Shown here in pieces: positions 44,552 to 53,057 of a DNA stretch of 64,000 nt. This DNA comes from Thermoclostridium stercorarium subsp. stercorarium DSM 8532 (lineage in GTDB: Bacteria; Bacillota; Clostridia; DSM-8532), in the NCBI RefSeq assembly GCF_000331995.1, contig NC_020134.1:310001-374000 (forward strand), given 5' to 3'. Made by a program: the position numbers and the translations under genes. The number at the start of each line of letters is the position of its first letter. Position 1 is the stretch's first letter. The notes under the pieces are model-generated. The model did not search any database and was not told the DNA's origin. It was given only the letters and a program-made list of their open reading frames with translations.

Positions 44552-46357
44552 ATGTTAAAGTTTATTTCACTTCTTGGTACGAATGCATATTTGCCCTGTA
44601 ATTATTACGTCAGAGGCAGGGAGGATTTAAAGGTTGAAAACTGCCGTTATGTGCAGAAGGCAATTTTGGATATTCTGAAAAGGGAAAATATAGTTCCTGA
44701 TAAGATAGTTATTTTTACAACCGAAGAGGCATACAAAAATAACTGGATTGGAAACGAAGAAAAACCGGGATTAAGAGAAGAACTTGAAAAATTTGAAAAA
44801 GAAATAAAGGAAATTAAAGGAATGAACGCCGGGGAAAGTATTGTGGAAAGTGTCAGTATACCCAATGGTACCAAGGAGGAAGATCTTTGGGATATATTCA
44901 GGATAATTCTTGACCAGATAGAAGAGAATGATGAAATTATATTTGATATTACCCATTCTTTCAGATATCTGCCGATGCTCGTTTTTATAGTAATCAATTA
45001 TGCGCGTGTGGTAAAAAAATGCAAATTGAACAGCATTTTTTACGGGGCCTTTGAAGTACTGGGAAAAATGTCTGATGTTCAAAAAATTCCGGTGGAAGAC
45101 AGAAATGCGCCGATATTTGATCTTACGTCATTTGTGGATTTGTTTGACTGGACGGTGGGAATTGACAGATATTTAAACACCGGAGACGTTTCGGTTGTAT
45201 ACGATCAGACATTCCGACAAATGAAAAGGATAAATCAGGAAAAAAGCAAGTCTGCCGCATTTTTGGATCAGGATGTAGATAAAAAAACGTTATTTATGGA
45301 CTCAACACTGGTAAAAAGGCTTTCAAAATCGATGAAGGAATTCAGCGACGTGTTGTTTACCTGCAGGGGCCTGAGTTTGACCGAATCGGTCTCCAAGCTA
45401 AAGGACAATCTTACCGCGGTCATGGAAAACGCTTCAAAACAGCATATAGTGCCGTTGCTTCCGCTTCTTGAAATGATGAAGGACAGATTTGACAGGTTCA
45501 GCAAGGACGACAAATACATAAACGTTATCGAGGCGGCCAAATGGTGTGCTGATAATAAAATGTACCAACAGGGGCTGACAATACTGGAAGAAGGCCTGAT
45601 AAGCTACGCCTGCGAAAAACTGGGTTACAGGGATTTAAACGAATTAATAAAAACCGATAACAGGAGCAGGGCGATTTCCTACGCTTATGTTGTCTTCAAT
45701 GAACTGGGCAAAAAAGACAAAAAGGCCAGGAATAACCCGTTGTTAAATTTGAAACCCGATACGACAACCGAACTGCTTATACTGCTGTATCAGATTTCCC
45801 AAATCAGAAATGACATTAATCATGCGGGCTGGCGTGAAGATCCATCCGAACCGGGTGTTTTTGAGGAAAAACTTCATGAATTTATCAAATCGGCGGAAAG
45901 AATTATCTTGTCTGAAAGGGGCGATACCGGATTTACGGCGGAATGCGTTGACGGCAATAATGCGAACAGGGGAAGGAAAATGCTTCTTATATTTTCCCAT
46001 GGACTTACGGTCAAACAAAAAGAAGACGCCGAAAAACGGTTCGGGATATCGGAATTTGTTACTCTGCCTTCTGAATTGCAGGAAAAATGGTCAAACATTC
46101 CCCCCGATTTGGAGGATCTGAGGGATTACCTCAGGGATATTCTTGAATGGATTAATGCGTACGGTCAAAAGGGGGACTATGCACTCGTACAGGGGGATTT
46201 CGGGGTCACATTCATTACCGTTAATTACTGCCGCTCTAAAGGGATTATCCCTTTGTATTCAACAACCAGAAGGAACGTTAATGAGGAGAAAAACGGCAAC
46301 AAGGTAAAATCCCTGAGAGAGTTTGAGCATGTAATGTTCAGGGAATATAAGATTTGA
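44552..46357 (+). CDS. CARF-HEPN RNase (Csx2/TM1812 family) fused to Csx20
   Basis: A 601-residue ancillary effector in three parts. Residues 1-~200 are a CARF domain of the Csx2/TM1812 type (FISLLGTNAYLPCNYY, IFTTEEAYKNNW, FDITHSFRYLPML at about 131-143), the sensor for cyclic oligoadenylate. Residues ~215-460 contain a HEPN RNase with RNDINH (R419-H424). From about residue 475, MLLIFSHGLTVKQKEDAEKRFG, LQEKWSNIPPDL, YALVQGDFGVTF (543-554) and IPLYSTTRR match Csx20, normally a separate protein of about 140 residues and a proposed ring nuclease. ATG 44552 lies behind GGGGTG. It closes the operon. The fusion should let one chain be switched on by, and then remove, the signal. Confidence 0.88.
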   Translation: MLKFISLLGTNAYLPCNYYVRGREDLKVENCRYVQKAILDILKRENIVPDKIVIFTTEEAYKNNWIGNEEKPGLREELEKFEKEIKEIKGMNAGESIVESVSIPNGTKEEDLWDIFRIILDQIEENDEIIFDITHSFRYLPMLVFIVINYARVVKKCKLNSIFYGAFEVLGKMSDVQKIPVEDRNAPIFDLTSFVDLFDWTVGIDRYLNTGDVSVVYDQTFRQMKRINQEKSKSAAFLDQDVDKKTLFMDSTLVKRLSKSMKEFSDVLFTCRGLSLTESVSKLKDNLTAVMENASKQHIVPLLPLLEMMKDRFDRFSKDDKYINVIEAAKWCADNKMYQQGLTILEEGLISYACEKLGYRDLNELIKTDNRSRAISYAYVVFNELGKKDKKARNNPLLNLKPDTTTELLILLYQISQIRNDINHAGWREDPSEPGVFEEKLHEFIKSAERIILSERGDTGFTAECVDGNNANRGRKMLLIFSHGLTVKQKEDAEKRFGISEFVTLPSELQEKWSNIPPDLEDLRDYLRDILEWINAYGQKGDYALVQGDFGVTFITVNYCRSKGIIPLYSTTRRNVNEEKNGNKVKSLREFEHVMFREYKI

Positions 46358-46385
46358 GAGCATATATGACCATTCATGGTGCACC

Positions 46386-46520
46386 GTTTTTTTCGCAGTG
46401 TTTAAGTCAGAGATGGTTATATACATTATATTAACAATATATTGGAAAACGGTTAGCCGCAGCAACAGTTTTTGCAAGCTGCCTGAACCATAGATTAACG
46501 ACCCTCGGAGGCTGATGAGA
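46386..46520. other. Gap after the cas operon
   Basis: No CRISPR repeats are visible. A weak hairpin with GGTGCACC followed by GTTTTTTT around 46378-46394 could end the cas transcript; the rest is AT-rich and leads to the GGAGG site of the next gene. Confidence 0.35.
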
Positions 46521-47431
46521 TGATTGAATCCATGCATAAATTTATGAGAGTGGGGCTGATTCATTTTATGGCTTTTCCCGAAACGATGAAAGGGGAAGGG
46601 CCGATTATTGAGACCATACGAAAAATAGCGACGGATGATTATTTTGACGCCGTTGAGGTTACGTATATAAAAGATGACAGTGTCAGAGCACAGGTTAAAA
46701 AAATTCTTGAAACGGCACATATGTCGGTTTCCTTCGGAGCACAGCCGATGCTTCTTGCAACGGGGCTGAATGTCAATGATCTCAATGAAGAACGAAGGCG
46801 GGAAGCGGTGGAATTACTGAAAAAGGGAATAGATCAGGCTCATGAACTGGGAGCTGAAGGCTTTGCATTCCTGAGCGGTAAATATGATGATAATAAAAAA
46901 GAAGAAGCCTATCAGTCTTTGCTTAAATCCACCAGGGAGCTTTGCAGTTATGCGGAAAAGAAGGGGAATCTCAGGGTTGCACTTGAAATCTTCGATTATG
47001 ATATTGACAAAAAGAGTCTGATTGGTCCTACGCCACTGGCGAAAAGATTTGCCGAAGACATGAGAAGGGAATGCGGGAATTTCGGTCTGATGGTTGATTT
47101 AAGCCATATACCGATGCTTAGGGAAACAATTGAAGAAGCAATTATTCCCATTAAGGATTATATAGTTCATGCCCATATGGGCAATTGTGTAATAAAAGAT
47201 CCGAAACTTCCTGCATACGGCGATCTGCATCCCCGGTTTGGTTTCCCGGACAGTGAGAACGATGTGGAACAGCTGACCGAATATTTAAGGGTTCTCAGAA
47301 AAATAGGCTTTATTAATGAGGAGAATCCTCCTATTGTAAGTTTTGAAGTTAAACCCTTCGGCGACGAAGATCCCGATTTGGTTATTGCAAACGCAAAAAG
47401 AGTTTTAAATATTGCATGGAGCAGGGTTTAA
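46520..47431 (+). CDS. Sugar phosphate isomerase/epimerase (AP-endonuclease-2 fold)
   Basis: A 303-residue TIM-barrel protein of the xylose-isomerase-like superfamily. Typical metal-site elements are EVTYIKDDS, the glutamate in VALEIFDYDID (about residues 154-164), LMVDLSHIPML, YIVHAHMGNCV with its His pair, and the final VSFEVKPFGDEDPD. Such proteins isomerise or epimerise keto-sugars, inositols or hydroxypyruvate-type compounds; the substrate is open. GGAGG is nine bases before the ATG. It is followed, with a 14-bp gap to the chosen start, by a hydroxyacid dehydrogenase, so the two probably act in one catabolic route. Confidence 0.86.
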   Translation: MIESMHKFMRVGLIHFMAFPETMKGEGPIIETIRKIATDDYFDAVEVTYIKDDSVRAQVKKILETAHMSVSFGAQPMLLATGLNVNDLNEERRREAVELLKKGIDQAHELGAEGFAFLSGKYDDNKKEEAYQSLLKSTRELCSYAEKKGNLRVALEIFDYDIDKKSLIGPTPLAKRFAEDMRRECGNFGLMVDLSHIPMLRETIEEAIIPIKDYIVHAHMGNCVIKDPKLPAYGDLHPRFGFPDSENDVEQLTEYLRVLRKIGFINEENPPIVSFEVKPFGDEDPDLVIANAKRVLNIAWSRV

Positions 47432-47445
47432 AAGGGGTGAATTTC

Positions 47446-48405
47446 TTGAAGATAGTGGTTTTGGACGGGTATGCGCTTAATCCGGGCGATTTGTCGTGGG
47501 ATGAATTAAAGCAGCTGGGAGAGACCGAAATATACGATTATACTCCTTTTGACAAAACAATAGAGCGGGCTGAAGGAGCCGACATAGTACTGACAAACAA
47601 GACTCCGTTAATGGAAAGGGAAATAAGTCAGTTACCGAGGCTTAAATATATAGGAGTTCTGGCTACCGGTTATAACGTGGTTGATGTCGAGGCTGCAAAG
47701 AAAAGGAATATAGTGGTAACAAATGTTCCTGCCTATGGAACGAAATCGGTGGCGCAGATGACATTTGCCCTGCTTCTGGAACTTACCCAGCACGTCCAGC
47801 GGCACAGCGACGCGGTTTTTAACGGCGAATGGACAAATTCAAGGGATTTCTGTTTCTGGAAATATCCGCTTATAGAGCTTGACGGCAAAACAATGGGCAT
47901 AATCGGTTTCGGGAATATAGGCCAAGCTGTTGCTGACATTGCCGTAGCTTTCGGAATGAATGTATTGGGATACAGCAGGCGCAGAACCGACCAGTCCCAC
48001 AGGAAAAATTTCAGGTGGGCTGAGCTGGACGAGCTTTTGGCCGAATCTGACGTGGTAAGCCTTCATTGCCCGTTGACTCCAGAAACCAAAGGCATAGTCA
48101 ACATTGAAACGCTGAGGAAAATGAAGAAAAGCGCATTCCTCATAAATACCGGCAGGGGGCCGCTGGTTGTCGAAGAGGATTTGGCATATGCCCTTAACAA
48201 CGACATTATAGCCGGAGCAGGCCTCGACGTATTGTCGGTTGAACCGCCGAAGGCCGACAATCCGTTGTTCCGCGCCAAAAACTGTGTAATTACGCCGCAT
48301 ATAGCATGGGCTACAAAAGAAGCGAGGCTCAGACTTATGCACACGGCGGTGGAAAACGTGAAAGCCTTTCTGAAAGGCGAGCCGGTTAATGTTGTTAATA
48401 ATTAA
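47446..48405 (+). CDS. D-2-hydroxyacid dehydrogenase (glycerate-type)
   Basis: A 319-residue NAD-dependent dehydrogenase of the D-isomer family, probably interconverting hydroxypyruvate or glyoxylate with D-glycerate or glycolate. The Rossmann motif GIIGFGNIGQAVADIAVAFG is near residue 150, and the catalytic Arg, Glu and His appear in NTGRGPLVVEE, GAGLDVLSVEPP and ITPHIAWAT. Starting at the TTG at 47446, five bases after AGGGGTGA, gives the usual MKIVVLDGYALNPGDLSW; the ATG at 47416 lies inside the upstream gene. It is cotranscribed with the isomerase. The glycerate kinase at 210-1346 would use its product. Confidence 0.92.
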   Translation: MKIVVLDGYALNPGDLSWDELKQLGETEIYDYTPFDKTIERAEGADIVLTNKTPLMEREISQLPRLKYIGVLATGYNVVDVEAAKKRNIVVTNVPAYGTKSVAQMTFALLLELTQHVQRHSDAVFNGEWTNSRDFCFWKYPLIELDGKTMGIIGFGNIGQAVADIAVAFGMNVLGYSRRRTDQSHRKNFRWAELDELLAESDVVSLHCPLTPETKGIVNIETLRKMKKSAFLINTGRGPLVVEEDLAYALNNDIIAGAGLDVLSVEPPKADNPLFRAKNCVITPHIAWATKEARLRLMHTAVENVKAFLKGEPVNVVNN

Positions 48406-48466
48406 ACATACTCATAACAATCCAATGTCTGTGGATTTCATGCCGCTGTTTCAAAGCGCTTTTTAA

Positions 48467-48500
48467 TGGGGTTACTGGGTTAACTGGTAACTCCATTTTT
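48467..48500 (+). terminator. Terminator of the isomerase-dehydrogenase operon
   Basis: TGGGGTTAC (48467-48475) pairs with GTAACTCCA (48487-48495) around an 11-base loop, followed by TTTTTGTTG. Confidence 0.8.
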
Positions 48501-48873
48501 GTTGTATTAACAAAGGTTGATCGTGTACGCCTGTTTGCGCTTAAGTTAAAAAGCTTCTCTTTGGATATTTTATTTACAGTTTTTGTGATATAATTCAGTA
48601 AAAAATGCTTTTTTTAAAAAATACCACGCTTTTAAAGTAATCAGGGTTGATTATAAGGATAGCCGAAATTCGGGACGAAGAAAAACGGCTGAACCTGTAA
48701 CCCGGTTAAGAGCGGAGCTGAAGAAGCTGAAACAAAATTGTTCCTTTTTACGAAAAGGGGCTGTAATGTAAATCTTTACAGACAATAAGGAAACCGGCGA
48801 AAATGAGGAATTTACGCAAAAATTACGTATAGGTGAATATAAATACAATTATTGGCGGGAAGGTTGCGCGTTT
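48501..48873 (+). promoter_or_regulatory. Promoter and structured leader of GH3 no. 2
   Basis: A -10 TATAAT lies at 48589-48594 with no convincing -35. The leader of about 280 nt can fold: CAGGGTT (48642-48648) with AACCTG (48692-48697) enclosing AGCCG (48661-48665) and CGGCT (48686-48690), GGGACGAAG lying in the loop. A second inverted repeat TGTAAATCTTTACA is at 48767-48780, of LacI-operator-like form. I cannot match it to a known riboswitch class. Confidence 0.4.
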
Positions 48874-51129
48874 ATGACTTTGAAGGAAAAGATAGCGCTG
48901 TGTGAAGGGAAAAACTTCTGGGAAACGCGGGATTTTCCGCAATATGGAATTCCGTCAATATTCATGTGTGACGGCCCCCATGGACTGCGCAAGCAGGAAG
49001 TAACCGGCAGGGAGCCTTCAGGTGTAAATGAATCCAGACCTGCCACCTGTTTCCCTGCCGCGGTTTCCACTGCATGCAGCTGGGATGAGGAGTTATTGGG
49101 GAAAATAGGCGCCGCTATTGCCGAGGAGGCATTGGATCAGGGCGTGGGGGTGTTTCTCGGACCGGGAGTGAATATTAAGCGTAATCCGCTGTGCGGACGG
49201 AACTTTGAATATTTCTCTGAAGATCCGTATCTTGCAGGGAAGTTGGCGGCAAGTTATATAAAAAACGCCCAAAAGAACGGTATAGCGACCTGCGTTAAGC
49301 ATTTTGCATGCAATAATCAGGAATACAGGCGTTTTAATTCGGATTCGGTCATCGATGAACGGACATTAAGGGAGATTTACCTCACGCCTTTTGAAATTGC
49401 GGTACGCGAAGGCAGACCAAAGGCAGTAATGTGTGCCTACAACAAAATAAACGGCGTCTACTGCAGTGACAATAAGGTACTTTTGACCGATATTCTGAGG
49501 AATGAGTGGGGATTTGAAGGCGTGGTCATAACAGACTGGGGAGCGATGAATGATCGTATTGCTGCCTTTAAGGCGGGATGCGACCTGAATATGCCTGGCG
49601 GAAGCAACTATATGGAACAGGAGGTTCTGGATGCCGTTGCGCGGGGTGAACTGAGCGAAGCTGAGATAGACCGGAGTGCGGAACGGATCAAAAAAATGGT
49701 GCGGGAAGCGTATGAGGTACTGGGAAACAGAACGGGCTGTGATTATAACGCCCACCACGAACTGGCCCGTATTGCAGCTGAGCAAAGCGCGGTGCTTCTG
49801 AAAAACGAGGATGACATCCTTCCGCTTAAAGAGTGGCAAAAAATTGCGATTGTAGGTGACATGGCGGGAAACATGCGGTACCAGGGCTCCGGCTCAAGCC
49901 ATATTAATCCGACAAAACTGGTTCAGCCTGCCGATGTTCTGAAAAGCAGAGCAAGCGTGGAAGAAGCCGATGTAGCAGTAGTGTTTGCCGGACTTCCGCC
50001 TGAATATGAAAGCGAAGGTTTTGATCGCGACAGCATGGAAATGCCTCCGGAACAGGTGAGACTGATTGAGGAGACGGCGGCAAAAAATCCGAACACCGTG
50101 GTGGTGCTGTTTTGCGGTGCGCCTGTGGAAACACCGTGGGCTGACAGGGTTAAAGGCATATTGTATATGGGGTTGCCCGGTCAGGCGGGGGGCGAAGCGG
50201 TGAAAAATCTGTTATATGGTATTGCCAATCCCTCAGGCAAGCTTGCCGAAACCTGGCCAATACGGTACAGCGATTGTCCGTCGGCGGCATATTACCCGCA
50301 ACGTGACGGGCAGTACCGTGAAGGCATTTATGTCGGTTACCGTTATTATGACAAAGCCAATGTCCGGGTACGCTGGAAGTTTGGGTTTGGACTGAGTTAT
50401 ACCGAGTTTGCCTATTCAAATCCCCAAATCAACGGTGAAACCGTTAAAATCACGGTGACAAACACCGGAAAACGCGCAGGCGCCGAAGTGGTACAGCTTT
50501 ATATTGCTCCTCCTCATGACGGAATTCACCGCCCGGTTAAGGAATTGAAACGATTTGCGAAAGTTTTTCTTACTCCAGGTGAAAGCAGGGAAATAAGCTT
50601 TACTCTGGACAATCGATGTTTTGCGGTTTGGGACGGAGGCTGGAAGGTGCCGGAGGGAAAGTACACCGTTCTTGTGGGGGGAAATCCTGACAAGCTGACG
50701 GTGGCAGGGGTTGTTGAAAAGGCAGGTGAAAAAATAAAAGTTCCGTACTGGCAGCCGGGTTCATGGTATGAAAAACCCTTCGGCCCACCCCCTCTTGAAC
50801 AGTGGGAAAAAATGATTGGATCGAAGTATGTTCCGTATACTCCGCAAAAAGGGAATTTTACCATGAACGATACCCTTGCTGAGATGAAAAAAGATTCGTT
50901 CATCATGCGGATACTGTACTGGTATGTAAAAATAAGTGTTACCAGAGGTATGAAACGGGGCACGGCCGAATACCGGATGATGGTTGAGTCCAGTGTGGGA
51001 AGTCCGCTCCGCAATTTGCAGATTTCGGGCGGTATGAGCGGAAAAATATTCAGGGGGCTGTTGGCTATCGCAAACGGCAAATACATCAAAGGGTTGAGAA
51101 CTTTACTGAAAAATGATGGCATGTATTGA
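48874..51129 (+). CDS. GH3 beta-glucosidase, no. 2
   Basis: A 751-residue cytoplasmic family-3 glycosidase, paralogous to the gene at 33507-35786 (shared blocks GPHGLRK, [20 protein letters not shown], [19 protein letters not shown]). The nucleophile motif is VITDWGAMND with Asp at about residue 221, and YESEGFDRDSM holds the proposed acid/base. Compared with no. 1, the alpha/beta sandwich lacks about 30 residues just before ADVAVVFAGLP. After the fibronectin-III domain is a longer C-terminal part (about 120 residues) with PYWQPGSWYEKPFGPPP and a helical end. The ATG at 48874 has only a weak GGGAAGG upstream. It may use a different beta-linked oligosaccharide than no. 1. Confidence 0.92.
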   Translation: MTLKEKIALCEGKNFWETRDFPQYGIPSIFMCDGPHGLRKQEVTGREPSGVNESRPATCFPAAVSTACSWDEELLGKIGAAIAEEALDQGVGVFLGPGVNIKRNPLCGRNFEYFSEDPYLAGKLAASYIKNAQKNGIATCVKHFACNNQEYRRFNSDSVIDERTLREIYLTPFEIAVREGRPKAVMCAYNKINGVYCSDNKVLLTDILRNEWGFEGVVITDWGAMNDRIAAFKAGCDLNMPGGSNYMEQEVLDAVARGELSEAEIDRSAERIKKMVREAYEVLGNRTGCDYNAHHELARIAAEQSAVLLKNEDDILPLKEWQKIAIVGDMAGNMRYQGSGSSHINPTKLVQPADVLKSRASVEEADVAVVFAGLPPEYESEGFDRDSMEMPPEQVRLIEETAAKNPNTVVVLFCGAPVETPWADRVKGILYMGLPGQAGGEAVKNLLYGIANPSGKLAETWPIRYSDCPSAAYYPQRDGQYREGIYVGYRYYDKANVRVRWKFGFGLSYTEFAYSNPQINGETVKITVTNTGKRAGAEVVQLYIAPPHDGIHRPVKELKRFAKVFLTPGESREISFTLDNRCFAVWDGGWKVPEGKYTVLVGGNPDKLTVAGVVEKAGEKIKVPYWQPGSWYEKPFGPPPLEQWEKMIGSKYVPYTPQKGNFTMNDTLAEMKKDSFIMRILYWYVKISVTRGMKRGTAEYRMMVESSVGSPLRNLQISGGMSGKIFRGLLAIANGKYIKGLRTLLKNDGMY

Positions 51130-51252
51130 AGAAGGTTGTGACGTTAAGCGGATTTTCGCCCCGCGCATGATAGTTTGCCACTCACTGCTTTAAGGGAATG
51201 CCGGGGATATCGAAATAACACAGAAAAAATACATATGGAAGGGTAATATGTT

Positions 51253-51903
51253 ATGCAGCTGTTGAGGATTTTTACGAGTGCTTTCTTAATCGGCTTTTCC
51301 GGAGCAATGATGCCCGGGCCGATGCTGGGGGTTACGATTGAAAGCAGCCTGAAAAGGAAAAAATGGACGGCTGGCCCGCTGATTGTGCTGGGGCATGGAA
51401 TTCTGGAGCTGACGCTGGTCATTGTTATGACCTTCGGCCTGAGAGATTTCTTTTCAAGGCCGGCGGTGGCAGGAATTATAGGTCTGTTCGGCGGAGCTTT
51501 CCTTGCATGGATGGGCTATGGGATGATAAAATCGGGAATTGAAAAGACCGTTTCCCTTTCGGAACAAAAAAACGGCAAAAGCTTTGGTATTGAAAATCTT
51601 GTGCTGGCTGGGATTATTGTAAGCGCCACAAATCCGTATTTTATCATGTGGTGGGCGTCCACCGGTATGGAATCGGTGCGGCAGGCCTATGAATTCGGTT
51701 TAATCGGGGTTCTGTGCTTTTACGCTGGGCACATTATGTCCGACTTTGTCTGGTATACATCTGTTTCAGTAGCTTTTGCAGGAGGAAGGAAACTGATAAG
51801 CGATACGTTGTACTGCCGTATTGTTCTGGTACTGGGCATATTTATTGCGGCATTTTCAGTTTACTTCATGACAAGCGGAATTAAGATGCTTGTTGCCGGG
51901 TAA
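51253..51903 (+). CDS. LysE/RhtB-type exporter
   Basis: A 216-residue inner-membrane exporter of the LysE superfamily, usually exporting amino acids. It has about six hydrophobic segments and the N-terminal signature FLIGFSGAMMPGPMLGVTIESSLKR, with GHGILELTLVIVM, ATNPYFIMWWAST in the middle and HIMSDFVWYTSVSVAFAGGRK towards the end. GAAGGG precedes the ATG at 51253 by nine bases. The substrate cannot be inferred from the sequence. It is a single gene, 123 bp after GH3 no. 2. Confidence 0.88.
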   Translation: MQLLRIFTSAFLIGFSGAMMPGPMLGVTIESSLKRKKWTAGPLIVLGHGILELTLVIVMTFGLRDFFSRPAVAGIIGLFGGAFLAWMGYGMIKSGIEKTVSLSEQKNGKSFGIENLVLAGIIVSATNPYFIMWWASTGMESVRQAYEFGLIGVLCFYAGHIMSDFVWYTSVSVAFAGGRKLISDTLYCRIVLVLGIFIAAFSVYFMTSGIKMLVAG

Positions 51904-52132
51904 AATGGTTCTGTAAAGTTAACTCCGGAGGAAAACTTATAGGAAATGAGCCTTATAAAAAACTGTTTCAACCTTTTTTGTTGTCCTTGGCGGAAAATAC
52001 GTTGGTGGAAATAAACATTGGAAGATAAAGAAAAGGATACTAAGAAAGATAAAGGATTTGTTTTATGGAGTTAAGCCGGAATATTTTTTGTATAATATTC
52101 TTAGTAATTATTGTAACTGGAGGTTATGATTT

Positions 52133-53002
52133 ATGAAAGTACATAAAGCGATTATTCCCGCAGCAGGGCTTGGAACACGTTTTTTGCCGGCAACCAAGGC
52201 ACAGCCTAAGGAAATGCTGCCTATTGTTGATAAGCCGACCATACAGTTCATTGTTGAAGAGGCGGTTGCTTCAGGAATAGAAGATATTATCATTGTCACC
52301 GGCAGGGGAAAAAGGGCAATTGAAGACCACTTTGACAAATCCTATGAGCTGGAGGAAGAGCTGAAAAGAACACATAAAGAGGATTTGCTGGCTTTGGTAA
52401 GGGATATTTCGAATATGGTCAACATTCACTATATCAGGCAGAAAGAACCACGAGGCCTTGGCCATGCGGTGTATTGCGCGAAGTCGTTCATTGGGAATGA
52501 ACCTTTCGCGGTACTGCTCGGTGATGATATAGTTAAATCCGAAATTCCTTGCCTAAAGCAGCTTATTGACGTGTTTGACGAATACCATACCACCGTTCTG
52601 GGGGTGCAGAGAGTTCCACAAAGCGAAGTATCCAAATATGGCATAGTTGCCGGAAGACAGGTGGATGACAGGGTTATAAAAGTCACCGAAATGATAGAAA
52701 AACCTGAAATAGATGAAGCGCCGTCCGATATAGCCATATTGGGAAGGTATATCCTTTCACCGTCAATTTTCAAGTATCTTGAAAACACTCCACCCGGAAA
52801 AGGCGGTGAAATTCAGTTAACAGACGCAATAAGGGAAATGATGCATCACGAAGCCATATATGCTTATGAGTTCATAGGAAAAAGATATGACGTGGGCAAT
52901 AAACTTGGCTTTTTGCAGGCAACGGTGGAGTTTGCCCTTGAACGGGACGATCTGAAAGAGGAATTCAGAACGTGGCTTGAAGAAATATTAAAGCAGAAAT
53001 AA
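52133..53002 (+). CDS. galU: UTP-glucose-1-phosphate uridylyltransferase
   Basis: A 289-residue enzyme forming UDP-glucose from UTP and glucose 1-phosphate, for cell-wall polymers, glycolipids or exopolysaccharide. Signatures: the nucleotide-binding AAGLGTRFLPATKAQPKEMLPIVDKP, QKEPRGLGHAVYCAKSFIGNEPFAVLLGDD, MIEKPEIDEAPSDIAILGRYIL, and the C-terminal GKRYDVGNKLGFLQATVEFAL. The length is standard. GGAGG is upstream of the ATG. A TATAAT at 52091-52096 gives a -10 about 37 bp before the start. It is convergent with mecA. Confidence 0.96.
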   Translation: MKVHKAIIPAAGLGTRFLPATKAQPKEMLPIVDKPTIQFIVEEAVASGIEDIIIVTGRGKRAIEDHFDKSYELEEELKRTHKEDLLALVRDISNMVNIHYIRQKEPRGLGHAVYCAKSFIGNEPFAVLLGDDIVKSEIPCLKQLIDVFDEYHTTVLGVQRVPQSEVSKYGIVAGRQVDDRVIKVTEMIEKPEIDEAPSDIAILGRYILSPSIFKYLENTPPGKGGEIQLTDAIREMMHHEAIYAYEFIGKRYDVGNKLGFLQATVEFALERDDLKEEFRTWLEEILKQK

Positions 53003-53006
53003 AAAC

Positions 53007-53038
53007 ATAGTCAGGCGGAGGTCACTCCACCTGACTAT
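53007..53038 (+). terminator. Shared terminator between galU and mecA
   Basis: ATAGTCAGG (53007-53015) pairs with CCTGACTAT (53030-53038), and GGAG with CTCC inside. The flanking sequence is AT-rich on both sides (TATTATTAAAA after it, AAAAAC before it), so it can end both convergent genes. Confidence 0.78.
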
Positions 53039-53057
53039 TATTAAAAATTCCTCGTTG

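Noticed and set aside
46358-46519. A CRISPR array after the cas operon
   Set aside because: I looked for 24-37 bp direct repeats at regular spacing here and in 35787-36287 and saw none.
48642-48700. c-di-GMP (GEMM) or cobalamin riboswitch
   Set aside because: GGGACG is reminiscent of GEMM, but the conserved GCAAACC and CAAAGCC-type blocks and the tetraloop receptor are missing; no cobalamin box is present.
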